A stretch of 64,000 bases of DNA, taken from contig JAAXHE010000238.1 in the NCBI GenBank assembly GCA_012271065.1, positions 4,929 through 68,928 of the forward strand, written 5' to 3'. The notes under the pieces were generated by a model. The model saw nothing but the letters and a program-made list of their open reading frames with translations. It had not been told where the DNA came from and searched no databases. Position numbers and translations under genes: made by a program. The DNA comes from Candidatus Latescibacterota bacterium. Lineage in GTDB: Bacteria > Latescibacterota > UBA2968 > GCA-2709665. Below, one piece after another: positions 34,339 through 43,754 of the stretch. The first letter of the stretch is position 1. Every line of letters begins with the position of its first letter.

Positions 34339-34857
34339 CTAAAACTGAATCTGTCTTCCCGCAAGATTGCTCAACATCAACTGGAATTCATCCATGCGTT
34401 TGTTGCCTCTGAATATGAGCAGGTTCACGCCTTCGATCCCCTCCGTCGTCGGGAAGTCGATCTGGTTGACAAAGGCGAGAAACGCCTCGTGGAACGTGGT
34501 CAAGCCCTGCTCGTACCGGTCGTGAATCCTTTGCAGTTCGAGATCGTCCGGCCGGATGTCCCGAACCTGTAACTGCAGAGTCTCCAGGCGGGAGATCAGA
34601 TTCGACATGAACTGCCGCGTCCAGTACCGCGAAACCACGCCGCCCGACCAACCCTGTGCGATGGAACCGAATTCGGCATTCATCACGTTCACTGTCTGGT
34701 AGGTTCGAAAGACATTGACGAGGTACGCGTTAAAATCCGACGCGGCGACCGACAGCATCTCTTCGGTGGGGCCGGGAGGAGGTTCGACCACCCCTACGGG
34801 ATCCGGCGACCCGCAGCCCGGGCAGATGATCAGGAGTATTCCCAGACAACGCTTCAT
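34339..34857 (-). CDS. Putative lipoprotein of unknown function
   Basis: 172 residues from ATG 34857, which has AGGA 8 bases upstream; the longer frame (to 34899) runs into the next gene and is unlikely. The N-terminus MKRCLGILLIICPGCGSPD is a short basic-hydrophobic stretch ending in cysteine; the lipobox (CPGC) is imperfect, so lipidation is likely but not certain. The mature part is helical and polar, with MSNLISRLETLQLQVRDIRP. No family recognised. It follows the GNAT gene in the same direction by 38 bases and precedes a clear terminator. Confidence 0.65.
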   Translation of the reverse strand: MKRCLGILLIICPGCGSPDPVGVVEPPPGPTEEMLSVAASDFNAYLVNVFRTYQTVNVMNAEFGSIAQGWSGGVVSRYWTRQFMSNLISRLETLQLQVRDIRPDDLELQRIHDRYEQGLTTFHEAFLAFVNQIDFPTTEGIEGVNLLIFRGNKRMDEFQLMLSNLAGRQIQF

Positions 34858-34895
34858 ATCTGCATTCCTGACTTCCCGCCTCCACGCTGCGGCAT

Positions 34896-35837
34896 TCAAC
34901 GCTGTGCAATGACGGACGGACTGCGACGACCCTTCAGCGGCTTCTCGTACAACGCGCGCCTTAAGATGACTTCGAAACCCAGACGGCGGTACAGGCGAAC
35001 GGCCGATTCCAGCGTTTCACTCGTATTCAGGATGGCCTCGCCGTACCCAAGCGCTCTCAATTTGTGTAGCGCGCGCACGTTCAACACCCAACCCAGACCC
35101 TTGCTCCGGTGTTCCGGTACGACCGCTACCCAGTGAATCAGCCCGACGTCCCTGCCCTGATTCGTCGCCGTCCAGGCGGTGGTAGTGCCCACGGGTTCGT
35201 CGCCGCAGATTGCAAACAGGACGCGCTTCGGATCAAAATACGGCGAATCCAGATATTCCTTTTCGAAGTCAGCCGACGTCCAGGCCCTTCCGCCTGCGTT
35301 CTCGCTCATGAACGCCGCATTCTTGATGCGGACGAATGTCGTGTCATCGCCGGTCTCGTAGGTCCTGATCCGGTACCCCGCCGGCGTCCTTGCAACGGGA
35401 AGGTCATTGAGTTCCCGCCACATTTTCAGGCTCGCGCCGAACACGGGATTCCATCCTGCTTGTTTCAGGAGTCCGGTCGCGGCCACATGATTGCTGTCGA
35501 CAGCCGAGCCGGTCCGCAATGTCTGAAAGCCGTTTTTGCGGGCAACCCCTTCCGCTTCCATCAACAGGCGTCGACCCAACCCCGCACGCCGGCGGTCGGG
35601 ATGCACACCTAGGAACTTTAGAGACGCGTCCCGCTCTCCGTCCGAAAACGACATTGCGCAGACACCCACGGGCGTCGATCCGTGGATTGCCAGCAAGATC
35701 CCGTCGTTACTCAGATTTTCGAGGATCTCCCTGGTCGGCGGCGTTACATCTTCTCCCCCCTCCGCACATCGCGCCACCAGGTCCGCGAGATCCTGATCCG
35801 AAACGGACTCGTCCCGCATTCGAAGCGATGCGTTCAC
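34896..35837 (-). CDS. Tandem GNAT N-acetyltransferase
   Basis: 313 residues with two GNAT folds. The first has the acetyl-CoA loop RRAGLGRRL near residue 85 in the frame LGVHPDRRRAG. The second has HRSKGLGWVL near residue 248 in WVAVVPEHRSKG. Tandem GNATs include mycothiol synthase-like and other small-molecule acetyltransferases; substrate unknown. The ATG overlaps the SDR stop upstream (35834-35837), so translation of the two is coupled. Confidence 0.87.
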   Translation of the reverse strand: MNASLRMRDESVSDQDLADLVARCAEGGEDVTPPTREILENLSNDGILLAIHGSTPVGVCAMSFSDGERDASLKFLGVHPDRRRAGLGRRLLMEAEGVARKNGFQTLRTGSAVDSNHVAATGLLKQAGWNPVFGASLKMWRELNDLPVARTPAGYRIRTYETGDDTTFVRIKNAAFMSENAGGRAWTSADFEKEYLDSPYFDPKRVLFAICGDEPVGTTTAWTATNQGRDVGLIHWVAVVPEHRSKGLGWVLNVRALHKLRALGYGEAILNTSETLESAVRLYRRLGFEVILRRALYEKPLKGRRSPSVIAQR

Positions 35838-36622
35838 GAGAGTTTGCCCTCGACATGCTCCAGAAACGCGGGGTTTCCCGATGTTACGCCCCCGTCGGCC
35901 ACCACTACCGAACCGGTGACGAACGACGCCTCGTCTGAGGCAAGAAAGAGCGCTACATTCGCGATTTCTTCAGGTCTGCCCACGCGCTTGAGCGGATAAA
36001 CCTCGGCGATACGTTCGAATATCTCCGGGTCCTTCTCGAGGACGTGCTGCCACCCCTCCGTGATGACGGTGCCGGGGCAGATTGCATTCACGCGCACGCC
36101 CCTGGGTCCGTGATCCACCGCTGTGGTTCTGGTGAGCGAGATGACACCTGCCTTCGCCGCGCTGTACGCACTCTCCCCAAACGACATGATCGCGTTGACG
36201 GACGATATGTTCACAATGGATCCGCCGCCACGATCGATCATCCGCGGCAGTGCCGCGCGGCTGCAGAGGTAGGCGCTCTTCAGGCATCCCTCTATATTTC
36301 GGTCCCATAAATCCGGATCGATATCCAGGATGTGGGTCCCATGGCAAAAATAGGCGTTGTTTACCAGAATATCAAGGCCGCAATATGTTTCCACGGCTTT
36401 ATCACACGCGCGATTGACGTCCGTCGGATCAGTCGCACTGCCCACGACGAGCGCGGCTTCGCCATCCGCCCGTTCGATCGCTCCGACCACGGCCTCCCCG
36501 CGATCCCGATCGAGTTCCAATACAACCACCTTCGCACCTTCCTTCGCAAACCGCATCGCCACGGCTTTGCCGATGCCCGCACCGCCGCCCGTAATCCAGG
36601 CGACTTTACCCTCTAACCGCAT
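35834..36622 (-). CDS. Short-chain dehydrogenase/reductase
   Basis: 262 residues from ATG 36622, supported by AGGGAG just upstream; the longer frame to 36745 adds an unrelated 41 residues. Classical SDR features: TGGGAGIG (11-18), NNAY, the catalytic Ser in VNISSVNAIMSFG and YSAAK, and GGVTSGNP near the C-terminus. Uses NAD(P)H; substrate unknown. Coupled to the GNAT gene that follows. Confidence 0.93.
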   Translation of the reverse strand: MRLEGKVAWITGGGAGIGKAVAMRFAKEGAKVVVLELDRDRGEAVVGAIERADGEAALVVGSATDPTDVNRACDKAVETYCGLDILVNNAYFCHGTHILDIDPDLWDRNIEGCLKSAYLCSRAALPRMIDRGGGSIVNISSVNAIMSFGESAYSAAKAGVISLTRTTAVDHGPRGVRVNAICPGTVITEGWQHVLEKDPEIFERIAEVYPLKRVGRPEEIANVALFLASDEASFVTGSVVVADGGVTSGNPAFLEHVEGKLS

Positions 36623-37027
36623 CGAAAACTCCCTGGGTGTCGTCCGGTTGACATTGCCATTGAGCCATCTGCTACGTTGCCAGATAATAACAGCTAACCG
36701 CCATGAACGAATATACGGGAGCCATCCGTTCATGTCAACGAACACTATCTGAAACCGGACGCTCCGATAGACGCAAACTGCGGAAGGAAGCGCATGGGGA
36801 TCTCAATTCCTGAAGAATGAAGCCTGTGTCGTACGTGCGTACGTTCGATCGCATCTTCAGTACCATAGGCACATTTTACCGAACCGGAATGGACAAATCT
36901 GTGTCCTTATTTGTTGGCGGGTTGATCTGCAGAAATCCCGCCAGTATACGAGGGGAGACTGTATCTTGTGCATCCTGACACAAGGTGGGAAGATCAGGAT
37001 GGCGTTATCTTGGCGGAGGGTTAAGGA
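36623..37027. promoter_or_regulatory. Divergent intergenic region
   Basis: 405 bases between the SDR (minus) and the second GWxTD-like gene (plus). Two inverted repeats are visible: GGCGGG / CCCGCC (about 36914-36939) and CTTGTG / CACAAG (about 36965-36984), separated by a stretch with a repeated CATCCTGA / TCAGGATG. No confident -35/-10 pair. They look like regulatory sites for either gene. Confidence 0.45.
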
Positions 37028-39202
37028 ATGTCATTGAAAACACATCTGTTTACTGTGTTGGCCGTGCTTTTTCCAGTATTTCAATCTCTAGGCGACAGTG
37101 TTGCCGGGAGTCCAGCGGACTCGCTGGATGCGCTGCGCAACGCACGAGACTGGGTCGGTCTGGGGTACGCCTACCTTGAGCATGGTAATTTCGAAGATGC
37201 CAGGAAGGCATTTCGGCGAGGCGCGAGAGGAGATTCCGCGGCTGCGGCGTACAATGGGATGGGACTGGCATACGGACGCGACCCGAAGGCGGTCAAGCGG
37301 AAGGCCTTCGAGTATTTCCGCCGCGCGCTGGGGGTGGATGAGGGTTACCTCGAAGCGCGAATGAATATCGCACGGTTGCACATCCACCTTGGCGACCTGA
37401 ATGCAGAGCATGCCTTGAAGGACGTGATCGAGACGCATCCGACCTATGCGCCGGCCTATCTGATGCTGGCGGACTGGTTCAGGGACAGCCTCTTCTTTGA
37501 AAAGAGAATTGCCCTCTACAATCGCTATCTCGAGATCATGCCCGGAGATATACGGGGGTATCAAGGTCTCGCCATGACGTACATCGAACTACACAATTAT
37601 CCGGAAGCGTTGAAGGCGCTTGAATCCGCCATCACGGATATTTCACCGGATTCCCGGCTTCTGCCACTGGCCGCTCAGGCACACGCGGCATTGGGCGATC
37701 CGGAGCAGGCTGTTGAGCTTTTCCAAAACTATTTTCACGCATTGCCCGACAGCGAAAGGGCGTTGTATGAGGATTTGTCTCTCGTGACCTTTCCGGCAGA
37801 GCTTGAGACCTATACGGCTAAGTCAGGCAAGGAAAAGGCGAAGTGGCGTCGAGACTTCTGGAAGAAACGCGATATGGCGCTGGTTTCGGCGGGGAAGGCG
37901 CGGGAGGCGGAGCACTACCGGAGGGTGTGGCATGCCCGGACGTTTTTCGGGGAGAAAGTATTCCCGTGGGACCGGCGAGGAGAGGTCTACATCAGGTATG
38001 GAGAGCCTGAGTATCGTGCGCGTTCGGACAGGGTCAACGCGTATCCGCCGAGCCTGGAGGTCCAGCGGATACGCGACGTGCACGGGCAGCAGATCTACGG
38101 CGTTTACGACACCCGATCCGATCTGGAGAGGCCCAAGGGATGGACTCTAAAGGACGACAAGTCCGCTAAGAAGGAGGAGTGGGTATACACGAAAGTCGCA
38201 GGCGGCCTGCAACTTATTTTCAAGGATGATTGGTTCGACGGAGATTGGGACTTTCCGAGTGGCGTACCCGGCAACGACATCAGCCTGACCCCAAGGATGT
38301 TGTCGCTGCATCCGGCTGTGGTTTACAGGAAGGCGACACAAACGCTGCCCGATTTCTACGACGTTCCTCCCGGAATGGAACCCATCGAGTTCTACTATGA
38401 CACGGCGAGCTTCCGTGGTTTGGACCATCAAGGCGCGGCGATGGAAGTCTACTTCGGCATTCCGCTGGACCTGGTTGAGAGCGAAGAGAAGGATGGGCGT
38501 GAACTCTCGAACGTCAGGATGGTGGCTGCGTTAACGGACACGAGTGGCGACGTATATCATCGGCGGCAGACAGACCTGGTTTTTCCGGCGCCTCGAGGCG
38601 AAAAGGCTGCGCGCGGCACTTTTGCACCGGACCTGATCCGGATTGAGGTTGCACCTGGAGACTACCGGCTTGCCGTACAGCTTGTGGATCGGAGCTCGGG
38701 AAAGTGGGGCGTGTACCTGCAGGACTTGAACGTCCCCGATTTTCTGGATTCGCTGGCAATCAGCGATCTGCAAATGTGCTGGGACATCCGGGAATCGACA
38801 CGGGATGGAAAGTTCAGAAAGGAAAACCTCTGGGCGGTACCGATGCCAAGCCGGAGCTACCGGCAGGGCACGAATATACACATTTACTATGAGCTGTATA
38901 ACCTGCGGACAGACGCGTTTGGAAGAACCCGATACCGGGTTTCCTACTCCATTCAGAGGGATGCCCGTTTGGGGAAGGGGGTCTTCGGCGCGTTATCGTC
39001 GCTGGTGCGGAGGATTATTTCAGCCGGAATAGAGGAGGTGGTTGTGAGCTACGACCGGACAGGCGTCGACGCGACCGAGGCAATCTACTTCGAACTGGAC
39101 GCCGGAAACCTCAAACCCGGCTTCAGCCGGATCAGGGTATTGGTGACCGACCTGAACAGTTTACAATCCGCGACTCGCACGGCCATCTTTCACGTTGAAT
39201 GA
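37028..39202 (+). CDS. GWxTD-like exported protein, diverged motif
   Basis: 724 residues. ATG 37028 with GGAGGG 13 bases upstream and AAGG nearer. A signal peptide (about 1-25) precedes TPR-type repeats (about 30-240) including LEHGNFEDARKAFRRGARGD. The GWxTD region is present but altered: WDRRGEVYIRYGEPEY at about 318-333 where the family has GWxTD. It is followed by the beta-rich domain, as in 31926-33965. Function unknown; probably an exported structural or sensor protein. It ends 49 bases before the convergent DUF309 gene. Confidence 0.8.
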   Translation: MSLKTHLFTVLAVLFPVFQSLGDSVAGSPADSLDALRNARDWVGLGYAYLEHGNFEDARKAFRRGARGDSAAAAYNGMGLAYGRDPKAVKRKAFEYFRRALGVDEGYLEARMNIARLHIHLGDLNAEHALKDVIETHPTYAPAYLMLADWFRDSLFFEKRIALYNRYLEIMPGDIRGYQGLAMTYIELHNYPEALKALESAITDISPDSRLLPLAAQAHAALGDPEQAVELFQNYFHALPDSERALYEDLSLVTFPAELETYTAKSGKEKAKWRRDFWKKRDMALVSAGKAREAEHYRRVWHARTFFGEKVFPWDRRGEVYIRYGEPEYRARSDRVNAYPPSLEVQRIRDVHGQQIYGVYDTRSDLERPKGWTLKDDKSAKKEEWVYTKVAGGLQLIFKDDWFDGDWDFPSGVPGNDISLTPRMLSLHPAVVYRKATQTLPDFYDVPPGMEPIEFYYDTASFRGLDHQGAAMEVYFGIPLDLVESEEKDGRELSNVRMVAALTDTSGDVYHRRQTDLVFPAPRGEKAARGTFAPDLIRIEVAPGDYRLAVQLVDRSSGKWGVYLQDLNVPDFLDSLAISDLQMCWDIRESTRDGKFRKENLWAVPMPSRSYRQGTNIHIYYELYNLRTDAFGRTRYRVSYSIQRDARLGKGVFGALSSLVRRIISAGIEEVVVSYDRTGVDATEAIYFELDAGNLKPGFSRIRVLVTDLNSLQSATRTAIFHVE

Positions 39203-39251
39203 CAGGACAGGGGCCAAAAGTCGCTTTGCGTTGACTTTGCCATCGGCTGAA

Positions 39252-39626
39252 TCATGCGCGTCGAATCCTGGGCGCGATTTCCGAAGAGCAGGTCTTGCGT
39301 CTTCCCGCGCGAACGTCGAGGACCTCCGCCAGCGCTGTTTCCGCTTCGTCAACCAGGCACTCGGTGTCGACTCCCCGGTGGCCGGGACTGTACGGCTTCA
39401 GCTTTCGGATGCCCCGGGTCAACAGGTGTTCGGCGCCCGCATAATTCTCGCACGTCAGGTGATAGAAGCCGACCGCCACTTGAATCATGCCTTGAAAAAA
39501 GGGTCTTTCGGATCCCCGCACATCCATCCAGACGTCCTCCCACGTGTCGTGAGACGTATAGAAGTCGCCGGCATTGAATTCGCGGATGCCGCGTTCGAAC
39601 CTCTCGGTTATGTCAGATTCTTGTGC
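39252..39626 (-). CDS. DUF309 protein
   Basis: Small minus-strand protein with the family core FYTSHDTWEDVWMDVRG and QGMIQVAVGFYHL. The frame is open back to a TTG at 39683, but those first codons lie inside a 17-base inverted repeat. TTG 39626 (MAQESDITERFERG), with AAGG 8 bases upstream, gives 124 residues and is my preferred start. DUF309 has a conserved metal-like His and no proven function. It ends opposite the convergent GWxTD-like gene. Confidence 0.78.
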   Translation of the reverse strand, partial: AQESDITERFERGIREFNAGDFYTSHDTWEDVWMDVRGSERPFFQGMIQVAVGFYHLTCENYAGAEHLLTRGIRKLKPYSPGHRGVDTECLVDEAETALAEVLDVRAGRRKTCSSEIAPRIRRA

Positions 39627-39640
39627 CAAAGTATCCAGCC

Positions 39641-39683
39641 TTGACTCGCAGCCGCAAGCTGCCAGTTTGCGGCTGCGAGTCAA
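39641..39683. repeat. 17-bp perfect inverted repeat
   Basis: Arms at 39641-39657 and 39667-39683 are exact complements with a 9-base loop (GCTGCCAGT). No T-run follows on either strand, so it is not a typical terminator. It lies between DUF309 and the carbonic-anhydrase-like gene and covers the first codons of the longer DUF309 reading. It could be an RNA structure in the 5' untranslated region, a dispersed repeat or an operator. Confidence 0.8.
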
Positions 39684-39790
39684 GCACCTTCACACTCACT
39701 TCCTCAGCGACCAAAAACAAACGGTGGTGCAACAATAATGGCGGGCGCCAAACCTCAGGGGCCCGCCTTCGGCGAATCTCAATGCTCAAC

Positions 39791-40306
39791 TCAGCGGTCT
39801 CGTCCCTTGTAGACTTCCCTCCTTCTGACGTAACCGTCCGTATTCTTCCTGAAATTCGCGATCTCCTCCTCCGTCAGTTCCCGCCTTACCCTGGCCGGCA
39901 CACCCGCGGCCAGCGTCCGGGGCGGGATCTCCATACCCTCGAGGACCAGCGCGTTCGCCGCGATGAGCGATTCCTCGCCGACCCGTGCGTGATTCAACAC
40001 CGTTGCGCCCATTCCTATGGTGGCCCCGCGATCTATAAGACACCCGTGCAGAATCGCGTTGTGACCGACTGTAACGTACTCGCCCACGGTGCAGGGACAT
40101 CCCGGATCAGTATGCAGGACCGTTCCGTCCTGGATATTGGATCCCTTGCCGATCCGGATCGGCTCCTCGTCACCGCGCAACACGGCGTTGAACCAGATAC
40201 TCACCTCTGACGCGACATACACCTTGCCGACAAGTATCGCCCCGTCCGCCAGGAATGCGGAATCGTCAATTTCCGGTGTTGCGTCCTGATACGGCAGAAC
40301 TCTCAA
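39791..40306 (-). CDS. Gamma-class carbonic anhydrase family protein
   Basis: 171 residues of left-handed beta-helix hexapeptide repeats (IGKGSNIQDGTVLH, VGEYVTVGHNAILHG, GATIGMGATVLNHARVG). H65, H82 and H87 occupy the zinc positions of the family. The TTG start (40306) follows GGGGAGGA by 5 bases, and the nearby ATG is out of frame, so TTG is the start. It may be a carbonic anhydrase or a ferredoxin/acyl-group-related relative; the catalytic proton-shuttle loop of Cam-type enzymes cannot be judged here. Confidence 0.87.
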   Translation of the reverse strand: MRVLPYQDATPEIDDSAFLADGAILVGKVYVASEVSIWFNAVLRGDEEPIRIGKGSNIQDGTVLHTDPGCPCTVGEYVTVGHNAILHGCLIDRGATIGMGATVLNHARVGEESLIAANALVLEGMEIPPRTLAAGVPARVRRELTEEEIANFRKNTDGYVRRREVYKGRDR

Positions 40307-40413
40307 TTCATCCTCCCCGCAGCGAGGCCGTGTGCAACGGTATCGCAGCCACGCCCATTCGGATCGCTCCGGGATTGACCGAAGGGCTAGGCGGCGCCTG
40401 ATTGGACGTGGGA

Positions 40414-41469
40414 CTACCTGCCCGAGCGCTCACGTTTCTCCCTGTCGCCATCACCGTCCGGTTTACGATCACGACCGTCATCTACAGGGCCCAGCACGAA
40501 CTCACGTTTGCCAGGGCCGCCACCGGAACGGAACAGCCCCGTGAAAAACCCGATCGCGCCAGATATCGCGCCGAACAGGATCGCTGTGTCTCTGACCGGT
40601 GAGTTCGACTGCCAGCCGGCAAACGCGCCCACCAAGGCACCCGATACGGCGCCCCCGACGCCCATCCGGACCGCGGTGCCGAGCTTTGTCGAACGTCTCC
40701 CGCGAAGGAACAGGACCCGGTCGATATCATTGACCGGGACCCGCCTTGCGTCGAGACCGGATTGTACCAGTATGGTCCCGTCGTCGTATTCCGGCAATAA
40801 CTGTCCCTCGATCCGCTCACCGTCCTTCAACACGACTCCGCCTCGAAGCCGGCGCGTTATTCCGGCCCGCGGCCGCCGCTCTTCGAAGGAGATCTTCCGG
40901 TCGGTATACTTGGGGTATTCGGCATCTTCAGGCAACTTGGATTCAAATCCGATCTTGTATTCACCCTTTCGGACCTCGTCGAAGTGTTCGACGTATTCCC
41001 GCAGTCGTCTGAGTGCGTCCTCGTCTCCGACCGGTACGGTCCTGTTCGCGATTTTCGGGCCGGACCGGTACCGGATCCTCACCATCACGCGATCTCCGCT
41101 CTTCAGAAACGAGGCCGTCTGTATGCCGGGCACAGCCATATCGAGCAGCCGCAGGGGTACCCTCTCGTTATAGACGCTGCGCCCTTGGAACAGGGAGTAG
41201 CGGTTGCTCTCTTCCAGATCGATTTCCGGCCCTACGAGCGGGCTCAGCACCACCAGGTTGCCCTCGATCTGCCTCACATCCACGATGGCCCAGCCTGCAT
41301 CCTCCAGGGCTTCGATTATCCGGGTGGTCTTGGGGCGATCTTCGCCATCCTTTTCTGCCTTTTCCGCATCTTCAGCGCCCGATTCCGCCGCCCACGTCTG
41401 ACCTGCGCCAACAAGGCTGGTCCACAGCACGCAGCTGGCGCATAACAAAGCGATTGACTTTCGAAACAT
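40414..41469 (-). CDS. Exported protein with glycine-zipper segment
   Basis: 351 residues from ATG 41469, chosen because AGGGAG sits 7 bases before it but directly abuts the ATG at 41475. A signal peptide (about 1-29) is followed by a low-complexity Glu/Lys/Asp stretch, then a CsgG- or TolB-like helical/beta region with TTRIIEALEDAGWAIVDVRQ. Two glycine-rich hydrophobic segments follow near the C-terminus (GVGGAVSGALVGAFAG, about 283-298, and AILFGAISGAIGFFTG, about 310-325). A charged KPDGDGDREKRERSGR tail ends it. Unknown family; it may be an envelope protein with lipid-insertion segments. Confidence 0.65.
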   Translation of the reverse strand: MFRKSIALLCASCVLWTSLVGAGQTWAAESGAEDAEKAEKDGEDRPKTTRIIEALEDAGWAIVDVRQIEGNLVVLSPLVGPEIDLEESNRYSLFQGRSVYNERVPLRLLDMAVPGIQTASFLKSGDRVMVRIRYRSGPKIANRTVPVGDEDALRRLREYVEHFDEVRKGEYKIGFESKLPEDAEYPKYTDRKISFEERRPRAGITRRLRGGVVLKDGERIEGQLLPEYDDGTILVQSGLDARRVPVNDIDRVLFLRGRRSTKLGTAVRMGVGGAVSGALVGAFAGWQSNSPVRDTAILFGAISGAIGFFTGLFRSGGGPGKREFVLGPVDDGRDRKPDGDGDREKRERSGR

Positions 41470-41659
41470 AACCATCTCCCTGGATGTGGGGTGACTTCCC
41501 GGCACAACTTCAATTGTACGGCGGCCGATTCCGTGGGTCAAGCGCGGGAGCCGATATAACGAAAAAAACGGGTCGTCGACCCGCGCGCCCGCGGTCGGCC
41601 CGTGCGTTGCGCTGCCACGTAAACGCCCCAACGGACGCAAAGTTCCGTCTTCGGGGCCG

Positions 41660-42295
41660 CTATGCGGGTTCGTCCTTCAGATCCTCGATCTCATCGGTAA
41701 TACCATCCATTATGTAGGGACGGAATTTTCTGAACACCGCCCGTCGTCTGAACCATCCATCGTCGTGCGTCGCCGTTCCCGCAACCCGTACGAATTGCAT
41801 CAGGTCGATCCCGTCGGAATCGCACTCGCCGTAGAGCCACACATCCAGCAACCGCCGGACTTTCTGCAGGGATTCGCGGGAAACCGGCATCGCTTTGTCG
41901 AGCGGAAAGAAGACTTCGCCGTCCGCCAGCACCGAGGCGTCGCGCAGGAATTTTCGAGGAGGTTGGACGAGCCGATCCGGATCGCCCACGGCCATTCCGG
42001 TGACAAAGTCGATATCGCCATCCTCAACCACGTCCATGAACAGCGTGCGCATGCGGTTTCGCAAACCGCCATAGTCCTCCATCAGGCGATTCGACCGCGG
42101 GTTCACACCCACGTACAGCGTACCCAGTCCATTGTACCGCAGACACTCCGAAACGAAGTCGGCCTCGTTATCGAACAACCCGATGCCGATGACATGGTCT
42201 CCATCCATCGCCTTCAGATGTGTCAGGCCATGTTCCGGACCGTGTTGCAGAAGGTCGTAGTGCCGCCGCACGTCGCGCTCACTGAAGGATTTCAC
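41660..42295 (-). CDS. Unknown protein coupled to argH
   Basis: 211 residues from GTG 42295, which overlaps the argH stop as GTGA; an ATG-less longer frame exists upstream inside argH and is a shadow. The sequence is charged and soluble, with DHVIGIGLFDNEADFVSECL and LYVGVNPRSNRLMEDYGGLR. The YVGVNPR stretch is reminiscent of prim-pol (AEP) domains, but I see no complete metal-binding set and would not assert that. It sits at the end of the arginine operon, so it should be expressed with argH; a role in arginine metabolism is not evident. Confidence 0.68.
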   Translation of the reverse strand: MKSFSERDVRRHYDLLQHGPEHGLTHLKAMDGDHVIGIGLFDNEADFVSECLRYNGLGTLYVGVNPRSNRLMEDYGGLRNRMRTLFMDVVEDGDIDFVTGMAVGDPDRLVQPPRKFLRDASVLADGEVFFPLDKAMPVSRESLQKVRRLLDVWLYGECDSDGIDLMQFVRVAGTATHDDGWFRRRAVFRKFRPYIMDGITDEIEDLKDEPA

Positions 42296-43698
42296 CCTTC
42301 CGCTCTCCGCGTTCTCCGGCTCAGTAGCTGCCTGCCGCTGCGAACCTGCGCCGCAACGGCCTCGTAACCGGTCCCTCCGTCGAGTTCCCGACGGTTGACG
42401 CTGGCCTCTACGCGAAGCGACTCCGCCACATCCGCCTCGAACAGATCGCACTCCGAGCGGAGGGTCCGCAGGTCCAGCTCGTCGAGGCGCCGTCCCCGCG
42501 AAAGCGCGGTCCGGACCAGCCTGCCCACGATCCGGTGGGTTTCTCGAAAGGGCAGTCCCTTTCTCACAAGATAGTCCGCGAGATCCGTCGCCACTACGGT
42601 ACCGTCGAGAGCTTCGCGCATCCGATCGGTATGTACCGCCATTGTCCGCCACGCGCCTGCGAACACCTCCAGCACCTGATGAACCGTATCGACCGTATCG
42701 AAGAAGGTCTCCTTGTCCTCCTGAAGATCCTTCGAGTAGGTCAGCGGCAATCCCTTCATCACGGTCAACAGCGCCATCAGATTGCCGTACACCCGCCCCG
42801 TCTTGCCGCGGACCAGTTCCAGCGAATCCGGGTTCTTTTTCTGCGGCATCATGCTCGAACCGGTGCTGTACGCGTCGTCGAGTTCGATAAACCGAAACTC
42901 GGACGACGACCACACGATCAGGTCTTCGCAGAACCTGCTGAGGTGTCCAATGAGAATTGCCGCGGCGGACATATACTCGAGCAGATAGTCCCGGTCGCTG
43001 ACCGCGTCGATGCTGTTTCGGGTTATTCGCGAGAAACCCAGTTCCGACGCAATGAATTCGCGGTCTATCGGAAAGGCGCTGCCGGCAAAGGCGCCCGAGC
43101 CGAGCGGCATGGCATCCGCCCGGTCGGCACAGGCGGCGAATCGTCCCCGGTCCCGATCCAGCATCCAGAACAATGCCATTGTATAGTGCGACAGACGGAC
43201 GGGCTGCGCCTGTTGCAGATGTGTATATCCCGGCATCAGAGCGTCGATGTGCCGATCGGCGAAATCCACCAGAACGGTCTGCAACCGATCGATGCCGTCA
43301 ACGGTAATCCGAGTCGCCTCCCGCAGATACAGCCGCTCATCCAGCGCCACCTGATCGTTCCTGCTGCGTCCGGTATGGAGCTTGCCGCCAACCTCTCCCA
43401 CGATCTCGGTCAGCCGCGACTCCACCGCCATGTGTATGTCTTCCAGACGTGCGTGCAGGGCAAGGCGGCCGTCGGCAATTTCCGCTTCGACCTGGTCCAG
43501 GCCCTTCAGGATGCAGTCCAGTTGCCGGGCCGTCAGGACGCCGATTTTCGACAGGGCTTTGGCCTGTGCCCTGCTTCCGGCGATGTCCGCGCTGTATAGC
43601 CGCCTGTCGAACCCGATGGACGCATTGAATTGTTCCATTGCGCTCTCCGACGCTTTGTCGAAGCGGCCCGACCATGGTTTTTTTTCAGCTTCGCCCAT
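42292..43698 (-). CDS. argH: Argininosuccinate lyase
   Basis: 468 residues, normal length. Converts argininosuccinate to arginine and fumarate, the last step of arginine biosynthesis. The family signature SSMMPQKKNPDSLELVRGK is complete, with the HTGRSRNDQVALDERLYLR segment earlier and MPGYTHLQQAQPVRLSH in between. It follows argG by 56 bases and is coupled to the next gene by a GTGA overlap. Start ATG 43698 with MGEAEKKPWSGRFDK, the family N-terminus. Confidence 0.97.
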   Translation of the reverse strand: MGEAEKKPWSGRFDKASESAMEQFNASIGFDRRLYSADIAGSRAQAKALSKIGVLTARQLDCILKGLDQVEAEIADGRLALHARLEDIHMAVESRLTEIVGEVGGKLHTGRSRNDQVALDERLYLREATRITVDGIDRLQTVLVDFADRHIDALMPGYTHLQQAQPVRLSHYTMALFWMLDRDRGRFAACADRADAMPLGSGAFAGSAFPIDREFIASELGFSRITRNSIDAVSDRDYLLEYMSAAAILIGHLSRFCEDLIVWSSSEFRFIELDDAYSTGSSMMPQKKNPDSLELVRGKTGRVYGNLMALLTVMKGLPLTYSKDLQEDKETFFDTVDTVHQVLEVFAGAWRTMAVHTDRMREALDGTVVATDLADYLVRKGLPFRETHRIVGRLVRTALSRGRRLDELDLRTLRSECDLFEADVAESLRVEASVNRRELDGGTGYEAVAAQVRSGRQLLSRRTRRAEG

Positions 43699-43754
43699 TG
43701 AATAATCCTGAAAAGCCGGCGAATCCCGTAACGAGGATTCTGAATCCCTGGTTC

